A DNA stretch of 64,000 nucleotides from Hippophae tibetana (lineage: Eukaryota; Streptophyta; Magnoliopsida; Rosales; Elaeagnaceae), in contig CM072812.1 of NCBI GenBank assembly GCA_037013495.1, forward strand, positions 37,050,001 through 37,114,000, in the 5' to 3' direction. Of this stretch, positions 1 to 10,677 are shown in pieces (the first letter of the stretch is position 1; every line of letters starts with the position of its first letter). Below the pieces are notes generated by a model that saw only the letters and a list, made by a program, of their open reading frames with translations, had not been told where the DNA came from and did not search any database. Made by a program: the position numbers and the translations under genes.

Positions 1-1684
1 TATTGAATTTTTAAAGTATATTTTTCCATATAATGACATTGATTTAGAATAAAATCGCTTGATATCTTTGATATCTTAACTCGTAGAATTACATCAACTA
101 ATCCTATGTCTTTATGTTAAACATTAAATTCAATATATTCTTAGTAAATTTGATCATTACTATTCATAGTTGATATGTTATCAATGTAAATACACAAAAT
201 GACATAATCATCTTTTGAGGGTAAGTGCGATCTACTTAATTGATTATTAGGATATTTTACAAGCCAACTTATATTTACGGTTGTAATAAAACCAAAATCT
301 TAGTAGACCTATTACCGTTAAAGAACCAATCTTCAAGCTAACTTACAATGTTTAGCTTAAGGTAGGTAGCTTAAATGTTTTTCACATCTAATAGATTTAT
401 CAAAAAATTAGTTCATAATATAACTTTTTCTATATCAGAATCAAAGTTTTACAAGTAACCAACCAACTATAATAGAAATTATAATTTAAGAAAAATGCAA
501 AGTTAAAATATAATATAAATTAGAGAAGGTGATTATACATGTATCATACTTTCTCTAAAAAAATAACACTTTGGTTTTATATTTTTTTTTATGATGATTT
601 AGTTTTATTATTATTAAAAATGATTGCACAATAATAAATAACTATTTTTTTATGTTTTTATTTAACTATATCAATTACAGCTTATTCAAGTTAGAAAAAT
701 CTTTATCTAATGTAGTTAAAAAATAAAAATAAAAATTAATTTATTATTGTGTGATCACTTTTTAATATTTATAGGAGTAAATTTTCATAAAAATAAATAC
801 AAAATCTAAGTTTTATTTTTTGTAATAAGTAAGATTTTTACAATATTTTCTTTAAAACTAATATATATATATATATAAAAGAGAGTAAAATATGTATTTT
901 GGACCATCAAAATATATTCCACAATATAACTCTTCTCTATAGGAATCAAATGTTTACAGTCGGCCAAGGCAGAAATTATACTTTACGAAAATAAAATATA
1001 ATATATGTACTAATATTTGTATATTAAATTAAGCATATTTAAATTATAATTTTTTAATAAAAAATATTAAATGTAATATACGAAATGGCACATAACAAGT
1101 TCTGCATAGAGACCCTTGATTGTTAGGGCCGATCTTGAGGAGTTATATCATGAGTCATAGGATTAATATTAGCATGTTTTTACACGTTAATAACATACAG
1201 AAGACAATGTCTAAAATATTGATACTTATATTTTACATATATTTCAAAAGATATTGTAGTTGCTGAAGAAAGCTTTATATATTTATTAAACTAATTTTCT
1301 TATTTTGTATAGATTAATATAAATTAATGAAATATTTATTTTGATAGAGAAGTAAATAAGTTATAGAATAGGTACTTAAATTATTTAAACTAATAATTAA
1401 AAAATACATAATTGTGTAAATATTTATAATATAATAAATTTATTTACAGTATAAAAAAGTTTTATAAATAAATAAAATATTTTTAATTTTAAAGAAATAA
1501 TATAAAAAATAAAGATTTTTTTATCACTATCATTTGAAATTTTATTAATCATTTCACGAAAATATCTATATTATTAATCGATATTTTATGAATATTTTTT
1601 TGAAAGATAATATTTTATCTACATTCTTATGTTTAATTTATATTTGAACCTCTAAAATATGTATATTATCCGGATATTGTTTAC
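1..1684. repeat. AT-rich dispersed repeat R1, copy 1, left part
   Basis: This is noncoding, very AT-rich sequence that matches 60811-62450 along its length in the same orientation. Shared landmarks include the 'gacccttgattg' stretch (1110 and 61900) and the 'ttaaactaattttcttattttg' region (1285 and 62045). The copy continues at 3632 beyond the solo LTR and is cut by the window start. An (AT)n run lies near 861-876. No open frame of note is present. I do not recognise the repeat class; it has no visible coding domain. Confidence 0.7.
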
Positions 1685-3631
1685 TGATAACTGTATTTTA
1701 TATAATTATTTTCATCTATTTTATTAATTATAATTTCTATATTTTTGACATTTTTAGTTAATTTTAATGGAATAAATTAATATTTACTGTTTATTTTTTT
1801 AAGGAATATATTTTTAAAAAAATTAAAGAATTTGAATAGAAAAAGTACTTAATTGCAAATATATGTCTAAAAATATAATTTACATTAAAAGAGTGCTTAA
1901 TTGCAATTAACAAAAGTCTAAAAAATAATTTGAATTAAATAGGGCATAATTGTAATTAACAAAAGTTGAAAAGTTAATTTAAATTAGAAAATGACTTAAT
2001 TACAATTAAAGAAAGTTTAAAAGTTAATTTGAATTAAATTGGAGTGCTAAACTGTAATTAAGAAAATTAATTTTCTGCGTAGGAAAAGGAGAACATCCGC
2101 GCCATCATCAAACGTGCAACACGCACCGTCAGATCAAAAAATCAATGGTAAGGATGAGTGTGTGTGGTACAAACATGACAAAAGCAATTGGACACGGGTT
2201 TTCTAGTCGCACGCTGCTCAGTACCCGTGTGGGGTCCACCTACCGCGCAGGCCAGCGTGTAGGGTGGGACCTACGTGCCTGTTGTGTAGGCCCGTGCGAT
2301 GCGGTCCACATAAATTTTGTACGCCTTAACCATCCAACAAATCATACAATGCCACGTGTCTCAAATATTCTTGCAACTAATCCGAAGTAGACACATGGCA
2401 CGTATTGGGTAAAACAAAAGCGGAGAACCAGCGCACGCGGTTCCAACTGTTTTTGTTGAACCCACGTGTCTTTTGTGCCATGATCCCATGCGGCGTAACC
2501 ACGGGCAAGCTCACCCTCCCACCAATTAAAGGCTACCACGTGGCTTACTATTTCTTTTAACCTGCCAAATGCTGACACGTGTAATGTTTTGCATGATAAA
2601 TATTTTTTACATGCGTCTACAGGAAGAATATTTCGTGTCCCCTACGCAGATTTAATTATTATTTTCGATATACCGTTTGGTCTCCCGCGTGTAGAAATTT
2701 TTTTTTTTTAGAGATTTGATGTTATAAATAAGGGATTATTGTGATAAATTAGGAGGTTTGTTGTTTTTAGGTTGTTTTTTGGGGGTTCATTTTAAGAGTT
2801 GGAGAATTGGACTATGGAACACGCAGAAGTCATTTTTTGGTTTCTGTTGTATTCTGCATGTGCCATAAAATTTGAGCTCAAAAATTTTTTAATTTTCTTT
2901 ATGTTCTTCATCTAATATTTCTTAAGCGCTGTAATTTTTAATTTTATTTATGAAGTAATTTAATTTTTCTAGAGTTGCGTTTTATCTAAATTTATGAAGC
3001 TTGAATTTAATTATGTTTGAAACATTTATAAGACTTTTAATTTGTTTATTCTATTTGTGTTTAATGCTTTTGATTATTGAAAAATTTATTAATTGATCAG
3101 TGGCACTTAAATAAACTTGGAAGATACATTTTTGTGTATATTGTTCATGGATAGAATAATATGTATATATGAAGGATAGGAATATACTTTTATAGTATAT
3201 GACACCATTTGAGAACTTAGAACGTAATGAATTTTGGTGAATTTAATTCTCATAGGAATATAGTGAATTAATTTAGCAAGGTGTGTCTATACGGAGCTCG
3301 TAAGAGATGTATGGATAGAATTAGAAGTTGTTGGTTGACAAATTAAATTTATAAAAAATATAAATCAAGAAAAAATAATATGATTCGAGTGGATTAATTT
3401 GGTGAAATCTGCAATTCTAGAATTTTCTTATTTATTTGTTGTTTATAAAAATTAGTTAGTTAAATATCTTTCAAATTAACGGATGTTTTGGATAAAATCA
3501 GAGTGAAATAATTTTAGTACTTAACAAATTATAGTAACAAATCTCTGTGAAAACGATATTTTACTTATTAAATTTTATTATTTGTAACTGTGTATATTTG
3601 CACGATTTTATGTTCTCCAAAAGAGATAACA
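1685..3631 (+). mobile_element. Solo LTR (family S1, Gypsy-type), left copy
   Basis: A 1,947-bp unit starts TGATAACTGTAT and ends AGAGATAACA, so it has the TG...CA ends of an LTR. It is flanked by TTTAC (1680-1684) and TCTAC (3632-3636), a 5-bp target duplication with one mismatch. An inverted copy with a perfect duplication lies at 58745-60645. The orientation is inferred from the 3' portion (3530-3610), which resembles the 3' ends of the other Gypsy LTRs in this window. A GC-richer central section (about 2080-2660) holds several G-box-like ACGTG motifs. Short open frames here are chance frames in that section. No internal retrotransposon sequence flanks it, which fits LTR-LTR recombination leaving a solo LTR. 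Confidence 0.8.
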
Positions 3632-4314
3632 TCTACAATGTTAAAATCTTTTTCATCCTTATCATGGAATACAGACAAAAAAAACCTAAAAAGTTGTATA
3701 AAAAAATTACAGATGAAAAAAAGAAAACCTCTAAGAGAAGAAATAATAAGTGTTAACTGAAAATAAGTATCACTCTACGATTAAAACAACAAGCACGTTA
3801 AGTCGTGAACAACTTTCCTATTTGAATTCATCCAAATGAAATTAACACGGTACATGACTTATTGGTATTCTTATTATTATTTTAAAATTTATTATTGCCC
3901 CAATTTTTAAGTTTTACCTTAGCAATACTAATGTTTTTCAAAATGTATCCATTTGAATAAGAATGATTTTTATTTACAAAACAACTTAGAAAAATTTAAT
4001 TTTTTATTAGCTTTTTCTGTTTCTCCCATTGTTTTCTTTCTCGTCTCTTTATCACATATCTATCTATTTCTATAAAAACAATTCATTTCATTTTTTTTAC
4101 TAAACACTAAATCTTAAATTACAAAATCTTAACTTTAAATCTTAAAGATTAAATATTAAGTATTAAATTTTAAGTTTTAAATTTTAAACCCTAGATTAAA
4201 TCCTAAATTTTAGACCCAAATACTAAATAATAAATCTTAAACTACAATACTAAATATTGGATGTTAAACCCAACTAAAGAGAATAAGAAAGAGACAAAAA
4301 AAGATGAGAAATAA

Positions 4315-4353
<39 letters not shown>

Positions 4354-4460
4354 TTTTAATGATTAAAATACCCTTTAATTTTTCGTAGGCATATTTTTTT
4401 TATTAAATGTATACTTTTTGAATAATTTAAGTACTTTTAAGCTACCCTAAAACATGTACA
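3632..4460. repeat. Dispersed repeat R1, copy 1, right part
   Basis: This continues the R1 homology interrupted by the solo LTR and matches about 62460-63185. It contains degenerate 'taaaccctaaatactaaa' type sequence around 4100-4260. The homology ends near the 'gctaccc' shared by 4441 and 63173. The short open frame at 3547-3756 straddles the LTR boundary and is not a gene. Confidence 0.65.
4315..4353. repeat. (AAT)n microsatellite
   Basis: Thirteen perfect AAT units lie inside R1. The corresponding site near 63075-63085 has only a few units. Confidence 0.9.
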
Positions 4461-4491
4461 ACAATAAATATCAATAGATTAACATGGATAC

Positions 4492-4715
4492 TGTTAAGTT
4501 ATATTTGATATTGTAATTCACTTATACTTCACTTGTACTAAACTTTCACTATTTCACTTGTACTACATTTCTAATATTTCACTTGTACTACACTTACTAT
4601 TTCACTTGTACTACACTTGTTACAACTCTATAAATAGAGTTATCTATGTACATTCTCAAACATACCAATACAACATTAAATCATTCTTTCTTCTTATCTC
4701 TCTATACTCTTCACA
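4492..4715 (+). repeat. 5' LTR of C1 (224 bp)
   Basis: It begins TGTTAAGTTATATTTG and ends just before the PBS. It contains about four tandem copies of a roughly 19-bp unit (tttcacttgtactacact) and a TATA-like ctataaata at about 4628. The 3' LTR carries more copies of the unit, which explains most of the length difference between the two LTRs. Confidence 0.9.
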
Positions 4716-4727
4716 TGGTATCAGAGC
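4716..4727 (+). other. Primer binding site of C1 (tRNA-iMet)
   Basis: TGGTATCAGAGC is the canonical complement to the 3' end of plant initiator tRNA-Met. It lies directly after the 5' LTR and would prime minus-strand synthesis. Confidence 0.95.
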
Positions 4728-4812
4728 CTCTCATATACCTCTAAAATTTCTATCAAAATTTCGCCTCTCTTCATCACAGCCAACCTGACTCACCCTAACT
4801 CGTTTCACTCTC

Positions 4813-4985
4813 AACCCGGTTCACCCCAACCCGGCTCACCTCAAATCGGCTCACCTCAATTCGGCTCACCTCAAATCGGCTCACCTCAACTCGGCTCACT
4901 CCAACCCGGCTCATCTAAACTCGGTTCACTCCAACCCGGCTCACCTCAACTTGACTCACTCCAACTTGGCTCACCTCAACCCGGT
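4813..4985 (+). repeat. 15-bp minisatellite in the C1 leader
   Basis: About eleven imperfect units of 15 bp, consensus near cggctcacctcaact, lie between the PBS and the gag start. It is pyrimidine- and C-rich, unlike the surrounding AT-rich DNA. Confidence 0.85.
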
Positions 4986-5083
4986 TCCAGGCTTGTTTTA
5001 AACTACTCTTTTCATTTTTAAGGATATCTCCTTTATACTATTTCTATATATTTTCTTTATATTTCCTCCATTATTTCGTTAAA

Positions 5084-6180
5084 ATGGACCGAAATGATGT
5101 CCCAAAACCAATCTCTACCATCCTTGATGATACTAACTACCTAGCTTGAGCACAAACAATGAAAAGTTTCTTGAAAGGACGCAAGCTATGACATTTCATA
5201 ACTGGTGATATCTCTATACCCATTCAAGAAATCACTGAAAACAACTCCTTATTTTCTGACCGCCTTGAAGACTGGGAGAGTAAACACCGTCAAATTATTA
5301 CCTGGTTCCGTAACACCACCTTACCCTCCATCCATGGTGAATTTGGGCGTTTTGACACTGCCAAAGAAGTTTGGGAATTTCTTGAGGCTCGCTTCACTAC
5401 AACAGATTTGAGCAACCAATATCAACTTCTAACAGCTCTTCATACCAAACACCAAAGGGCTGATCAAGCCATTAACCAATTTTTCTCTGAAATGCATACT
5501 ATTTGGGATCAACTCGCTCTCTCTGAACCAACTTGGATGAACAAGATTGATGCTGAGATGTTTGCAACTTACCGTAATCACCAGCATCTTATTATTTTTC
5601 GTATGGCTCTCCATGATCGATTTGAACCTGTTTGGGCTTCCTTACTCCATTGGAGTCCTTTTCCATCCTTAGATACTGTTGTGACCGAGCTTCGCTCTGA
5701 AGAAACTCGGATGGGGGTTTTCAAAGTTCATCATACAGATTCTATTCTTGCCACCCCATTTTATCGCCCTAAATGAAGTTCTAAAGAGGGCTTCAAATAT
5801 CAAGGTTGCACATACTATCACAACCCCAATCATGAGCTTATTACATGTCTCATTCGGGTATGTATATATTGTCACAAGAAAGGTCCGGGACACTTTAACA
5901 GAGATTGCTTTTGGAATCCATCTCAACATTCCTCACGGAATCCCTCTCAGCATTTCTCACGGAATCCCTCTCAGCATTCCTCACGGAATCCCTCTCAGCA
6001 TTCCTCACGGAATCCCTCTCGAAATCCCTCTCGGAATCGCTCTCAACATGCTTTAGGTAAAAATAGTAGCTCATCTATCACTGCTGCTATTTTTGAGGAT
6101 AATCATGACAAATTTACCTTCTCTACTCAAGAACTTGAAGGTCTTCTTAAACATGTTCTCTCACAATCTAGTAATCCTCT
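5084..6180 (+). pseudogene. C1 gag with zinc knuckle (broken)
   Basis: The reading frame starts at an ATG at 5084 and runs in one frame through the gag nucleocapsid. In-frame stops lie at 5147, 5189 and 5774. The gag core around 5205-5770 matches the Copia UBN2-type gag family, with a conserved dimerisation region rich in W, F and H residues. A zinc-knuckle-like CIYC...H...C cluster lies at about 5860-5910. It is spaced wider than the usual CX2CX4HX4C because two residues precede the His. It is followed by a basic Ser/Asn/Arg repeat (5923-6040). The product would be the particle structural protein; the stops make this copy non-functional. Confidence 0.85.
5923..6040 (+). repeat. 24-bp coding tandem repeat in C1 gag
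   Basis: About four to five units of 24 bp (consensus cattcctcacggaatccctctcag) encode an eight-residue repeat close to RNPSQHSS. They sit directly downstream of the zinc knuckle. The array is length-preserving in frame, so it expands without frameshift. Confidence 0.9.
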
Positions 6181-6189
6181 TCCTACTTC

Positions 6190-7350
6190 CTTGTCTCTCA
6201 CATCAGGTAAATCTTTATGGTATTTTGATTCTTCTTGTTGTAACCATATGACTCATGATACTCACATCTTCTCTCCCACACAATTTTCCATCTCCAAACC
6301 TTTAATTCAAACTGCCAATGGTTCACATATGCATGTTAATGCTGTATGACAAGTTTCCACATCGTCTATATCACTTTCTGACACCTTTCATATTCCCAAC
6401 CTTACTCTAAATCTTATCTCTGTTGGTCAATTATGTGAACTTGGTCTTAGTATTACTTTTTCCTCTTCTAGATGTCATGTGTAGGATCCACAGACATGAC
6501 AGATCCTTAGGATAGGCCATAAGGTTGGACGATTATTTGAACTTATCAATCTTTATCTACCCAATTCTCCTCATACTTCCGTTGCTACTTATACTACTCC
6601 TATCAACCTATGGCATGCTCGTCTAGGCCATACGTCTATAGGATGTCTTCATCCCTTAGCATCTTCTGGTAAATTAGGATATGTTTCTATTTTTTATAAT
6701 GTAAATTGATTGCCTTGTCAATTAGGAAAACAACCTACTTTATGTTTTAATAAAAGTGATTCTACTTCTGTCTCCCCTTTTGACTTAATTCATTCTGATG
6801 TTTGGGGTCCATCCCCACATCCTACTATGTGGGGATGTGTTTACTTTGTCATTTTTATTGATGATTATTAAGATTCACATAGATTTTTCTCATGAAACAT
6901 AGATCTGAGATGATAATGCTATGGAATATAAAGAAACAAATTTTTAAAATTTCTTCGACAAAATGGGACTCTTTCTCAATATTCTTATCCTGACACATCT
7001 CAACAAAATGGAAGAGCTGAGCGAAAACATAGACATATTCTTAATACTGTTCGGACTCTCCTCATTTCTAGTTCCTGTCCTGAACGCTTTTGGGGTCAAG
7101 CAGCTCTTATAGCTATTTATACCATCAATCGTGTTCCCATGCCTATTATTCACAATCAACCCCTTATGAGCGTCTCTATAGTACTTCTCCATCTTATGAA
7201 CTGCTCAAAGTGTTTGGTTGTGCCTGTTTTGTTCTTCTTGACCCTCATGAACGCAATAAATTAGAACCTCGTGCTCGCCTTTGTTATTTATTAGGGTATG
7301 GAATAGAACACAAAGGCTATTGTTGTTGGGACCTTATCTCTAAATGATTA
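6190..7350 (+). pseudogene. C1 protease-integrase region (broken)
   Basis: Protease remnants read through WYFDSSCCNHMT at about 6220, where DSS replaces the usual D-S/T-G active site. The GAG-pre-integrase motif LWHARLGH lies at about 6607-6630 and the integrase start with HSDVWGPS at about 6790. The frame has stops at 6347, 6482 and 6707 and a frameshift near 6880. The central integrase between the IDDY motif (about 6860) and the QQNGRAERKH motif (about 7000) is largely deleted, removing part of the DDE core. The C-terminal part (7000-7350) includes the usual LKVFGCACF segment. Confidence 0.85.
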
Positions 7351-7386
7351 TGCATCTCTCATCATGTCATATTTTGGTAACATAAA

Positions 7387-9206
7387 ATGTTTTCCTCTAT
7401 TTCCTCATTTCATGTCTCATCTCCTACCTCACTCTCATTTTTTAATGACCCAACTATTGATTTATTTCCTCCTGACATTGCTCTATTACCCTTACCATTG
7501 TCTACTACGGATTCTCCTGATGTGTCTGCTCCTTCTGTTGATCCTACCATAACAACATCTTCTAAAGACCAACTACCTGATTGTCCAGAGTCATCACTTC
7601 GTCGTTCTACTCGTGTAAGTAGTCTTCCTTTTCATCTTCGTGATTACCAATGTTTCTCTACTATTTTGTCTCATCATGAACCCCAAAACTATAGAGAAGC
7701 TAGTTCTAACCCTCATTGGCAGCAAGCTATGACAGATGAATTACAGGCTTTAACAAAAGCACATACATGGGATCTTGTTGATGTTCCATCTAATAAATCT
7801 CTGATTGGTTGTAGTGGATTTTCAAAATCAAAACTCATTCAGATGGGTCTGTGGAACGATATAAAGCTCGTCTGGTTGCAAAGGGTTTTACACAGGAATA
7901 TGGAATCGACTATGAAGAAACTTTTGTACCTGTAGCTCACATCACCTCTGTTCGAAGTATCATTGTTGTTACTACTGCCCGAAATTGGAACATGTTTCAA
8001 ATGGATGTCAAAAATGATTTTCTCAATGGAGACATAACTGAGGAAGTTTATATGAAATCTCCTCTTGGATACACTCATTCACCTCATCAAGTATGCAGAC
8101 TTCGTCGTGCTCTCTATGGCCTCAAGCAAGTTCCTCGGGCTTGGTTTTCCAAATTCAGCTCTACACTTACTCACTTTGGTTTCACTTCTAGTTCTTATGA
8201 CTCCAGTCTCTTTATTAGGAAGACTCCTACTAGTGTAACACTTCTACTCTTTTATGTATATGATATGATCATAATAGGGAATGACTCTAATGGAATTATT
8301 GATCTCAAGTAATTTCTGAGCCATCAATTTGAAATGAAAGACCTTGGTCGTCTCCACTACTTCTTGGGCCTAGAAATCTCATCTTATTCTCAAGGATATT
8401 ATCTCTCTCAAGCAAAGTACTCTTCTGATATTCTTAATCTGGCTGGCCTTACTGATTGCAAAACTGCATCAACACCTCTAGAAACAAATGTCAAACTTAC
8501 TTCATTCGATGGTACTATTCTCTTATATGCCACATTATACAGACAACTAGTAGGCAGTCTTGTTTATCTCACAGTCACTCATCCTGACATTGCCTATGCT
8601 ATTCATCTGGTTAGTCAATTCATGTCTGCTCCACGGTCTACCCATTATACTGTGGTTCTTCGCATTCTCTGCTACATCAAAGGCACCATGTTTCACGGTC
8701 TCCACTTCTCCAACAAGTCTAATCTTCTTCTTTCTGCCTACTCTGATGCTGATTGGGTAGGTGACCCAACTGATTGTCGCTCTACTATTGGATATTGTTT
8801 CTTTCTTGGAAACTCTCTCATATCTTAGCGAAGCAAGAAACAATCCCTCACTTCTCAATCCAGCACTGAAGCTGAATATCGTGCTCTTGCTGACACCACT
8901 GAAGAACTTCTTTGGCTCCGTTGGTTACTTACTGATATGTGTGTTCTCCAATCAATTACAACTATCCTATATTGTGACAATCAGAGTGCTATTCAGATTG
9001 CTCACAATAATGTATTTCATGAACGAACAAAACATATCGAGATTGATTGTCATTTTGTTCATCAACATATTCTTCAAGACACTGTTTGTCTCAAATCAAT
9101 ATCCTCCACAGATCAAACAACTGACATCTTCACCAATTCTCATCTACCAGGCAGATTTCAAGAATTAGTTTCCAAACTCAAGTTGATTGTTTCTCTTCCT
9201 CCTTGA
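7387..9206 (+). pseudogene. C1 reverse transcriptase-RNase H (broken)
   Basis: The linker (7387-7680) leads into RT (about 7690-8700): the W..AM.DEL.AL motif near 7715, ARLVAKGFTQ at 7862, FQMDVKNDFLNGD at about 8000, and LYGLKQVPRAW at about 8115. The catalytic YVDD box reads YVYD at 8253-8264, losing the first of the two Asp residues. RNase H (about 8730-9206) is nearly complete, with DADWVGD, STEAEYRAL and DNQSAIQIA motifs and a natural terminator at 9204-9206. Stops at 8310 and 8826 and a frameshift near 7840 break it. Confidence 0.88.
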
Positions 9207-9219
9207 GTTTGAGAGGGGA

Positions 9220-9514
9220 TGTTAAGTTATATTTGATATTGTAATTCACTTATACTTCACTTGTACCACACTTGTATTATTTTACTTGTACTACACTTCC
9301 ACTATTTCACTTGTACTACACTTCTACTATTTCACTTGTACTACACTTACTATTTCACTTGTACTACACTTACTATTTCACTTGTACTACACTTACTATT
9401 TCACTTGTACTACACTTGTTACAACTCTATAAATAGGGTTATCTATGTACATTCTCAAACACACCAATACAACATTAAATAATTCTTTCTTCTTATCTCT
9501 CTATACTCTGAAGA
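9220..9514 (+). repeat. 3' LTR of C1 (295 bp)
   Basis: It begins TGTTAAGTTATATTTG directly after the polypurine tract and ends at TSD GATAC. It carries about seven copies of the 19-bp unit against about four in the 5' LTR. Its last bases (gaaga) have drifted from the expected ...CA end. Confidence 0.9.
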
Positions 9515-9729
9515 GATACCACCCCAAATTAATATATATAGCTAGCTTCCTTACATCTCTACAATGAAGTTTCACACAATCATGATAACAATAAAATTGA
9601 GAATATTAACATAATATAAAGTATTTTTTAGTTTTTTTATCAATTTTTCTACTTAACAAAAATTTATCTCAAAACTCATAATTTTATATTCTTACAATAT
9701 AATTTAATAAAATAAAATAAGAATAAATC

Positions 9730-9960
9730 TTAAGATAAATCAAGAACAAAACATAACTAGAATTTGGAAGAAAAATAACAAAGAGAAGTGCTAAACAAGT
9801 AAAGATGAATGAAGAATAAAACTAAATTCTATTAGTGCAATTCACTTGGGTACAACACGCTATTTAAAGACTGGTAGGAACAACTCATGTGTAAAAAATC
9901 TAACAATCTACAAGTAGGCTTGACTACACTACATTGAGACCACTATAACCCCCTACACCT
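9730..9960 (-). repeat. Probable 3' LTR of C4
   Basis: It shares about 110 bp of clear similarity with 23434-23560, including the regions around 'gtaaagatgaatgaa'. The inner boundary was not resolved. The preceding 9520-9729 is AT-rich flank with nothing recognised. Confidence 0.6.
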
Positions 9961-9979
9961 ATTTATAGCATTGACAGTA

Positions 9980-10304
9980 ATACTAGTCCAGGAATACCAT
10001 ATAGATCTATTGAGGTAGTAGTATTTAGGGAAGAAATAGAATTAGAAGTGTTTGAAAAAGAATTAAAGGTGTTGGGAATCATCACAATAGGCTTAGAGTA
10101 TAAAGTACTAGTAATATGCAAACTAAACTCTGGTTATAGGATTACCAGCAGGTAGTATAGACTGAGATGGGACAAGACTATGTACAACATTGTAAATGGT
10201 TCTTTTCTGACCATGGGATTGAGTTAATTGAATATAATGACCAGGTGATAATGAATTTTCAATGGGCTTGCTACTAGACAAAGACTTACCATGGATAATA
10301 GAAC
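9980..10304 (-). pseudogene. C4 integrase-RT linker fragment
   Basis: The minus-strand translation is a Ser/Pro/Leu-rich linker of the type found between Copia integrase and RT, with stops. No RT or RNase H follows before the LTR, so about 1.5 kb of pol is missing here. Confidence 0.6.
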
Positions 10305-10675
10305 TAGTTATTAGGTAAGGGAACTTAAATTCATTAAACACCACATGAGGTGAAGTATATAATATTTTCATTACAAGATCTAGACAACTGTAGCATTTCT
10401 GAGGTTCTGGCTATTACACAAAGACATGGCATAGACCTTAAGTACAATTTATAAGTTGAGTAGGGTCTAGTATAAGGATGACATAAGCACCCAAAAATCC
10501 TCCCCTCGTTTGTGATGGTATAATAGCTCAAATGTAGATTTATCAGACAGTTTTGGATGGTAATCTGTTTATTATGTACACAGCTAAATTCAAAGCATAC
10601 ACCCAAAGTTCAAGTGGCAAACCTGTTTTGATCATCATTGATAGTCTAGTTTTAACTACATGCTTATTTTTACAT
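10305..10675 (-). pseudogene. C4 integrase C-terminal fragment, duplicate copy 1
   Basis: 371 bp is nearly identical to 12931-13303, with scattered substitutions. On the minus strand it encodes the integrase tail with the 'LG.Y..LILDPT' type motif. It starts tagttattagg and ends ttttacat in both copies. The two copies flank the transposon at 10678-12930. Confidence 0.9.
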
Positions 10676-10677
10676 AC

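Larger units (their letters stand above)
4492..9514 (+). mobile_element. Ty1/Copia retrotransposon C1, full-length but defective
   Basis: The 5,023-bp element is bounded by a perfect TSD GATAC (4487-4491 and 9515-9519). In order it has a 5' LTR, an initiator-Met PBS, a leader with a minisatellite, gag with zinc knuckle, protease, integrase, RT, RNase H, a PPT (gagagggga, 9211-9219) and a 3' LTR. The order protease-integrase-RT-RNase H is diagnostic of Copia. The polyprotein carries many in-frame stops (first at 5147, 5189 and 5774) and has lost the middle of the integrase, so it is not autonomous. It inserted just right of the recognisable end of R1 copy 1. Confidence 0.93.

Noticed and set aside
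2145..2578. Overlapping open frames in the GC-richer centre of the left S1 LTR.
   Set aside because: They occur on both strands, are not conserved in the inverse copy at 58745-60645, and carry no recognisable motif.
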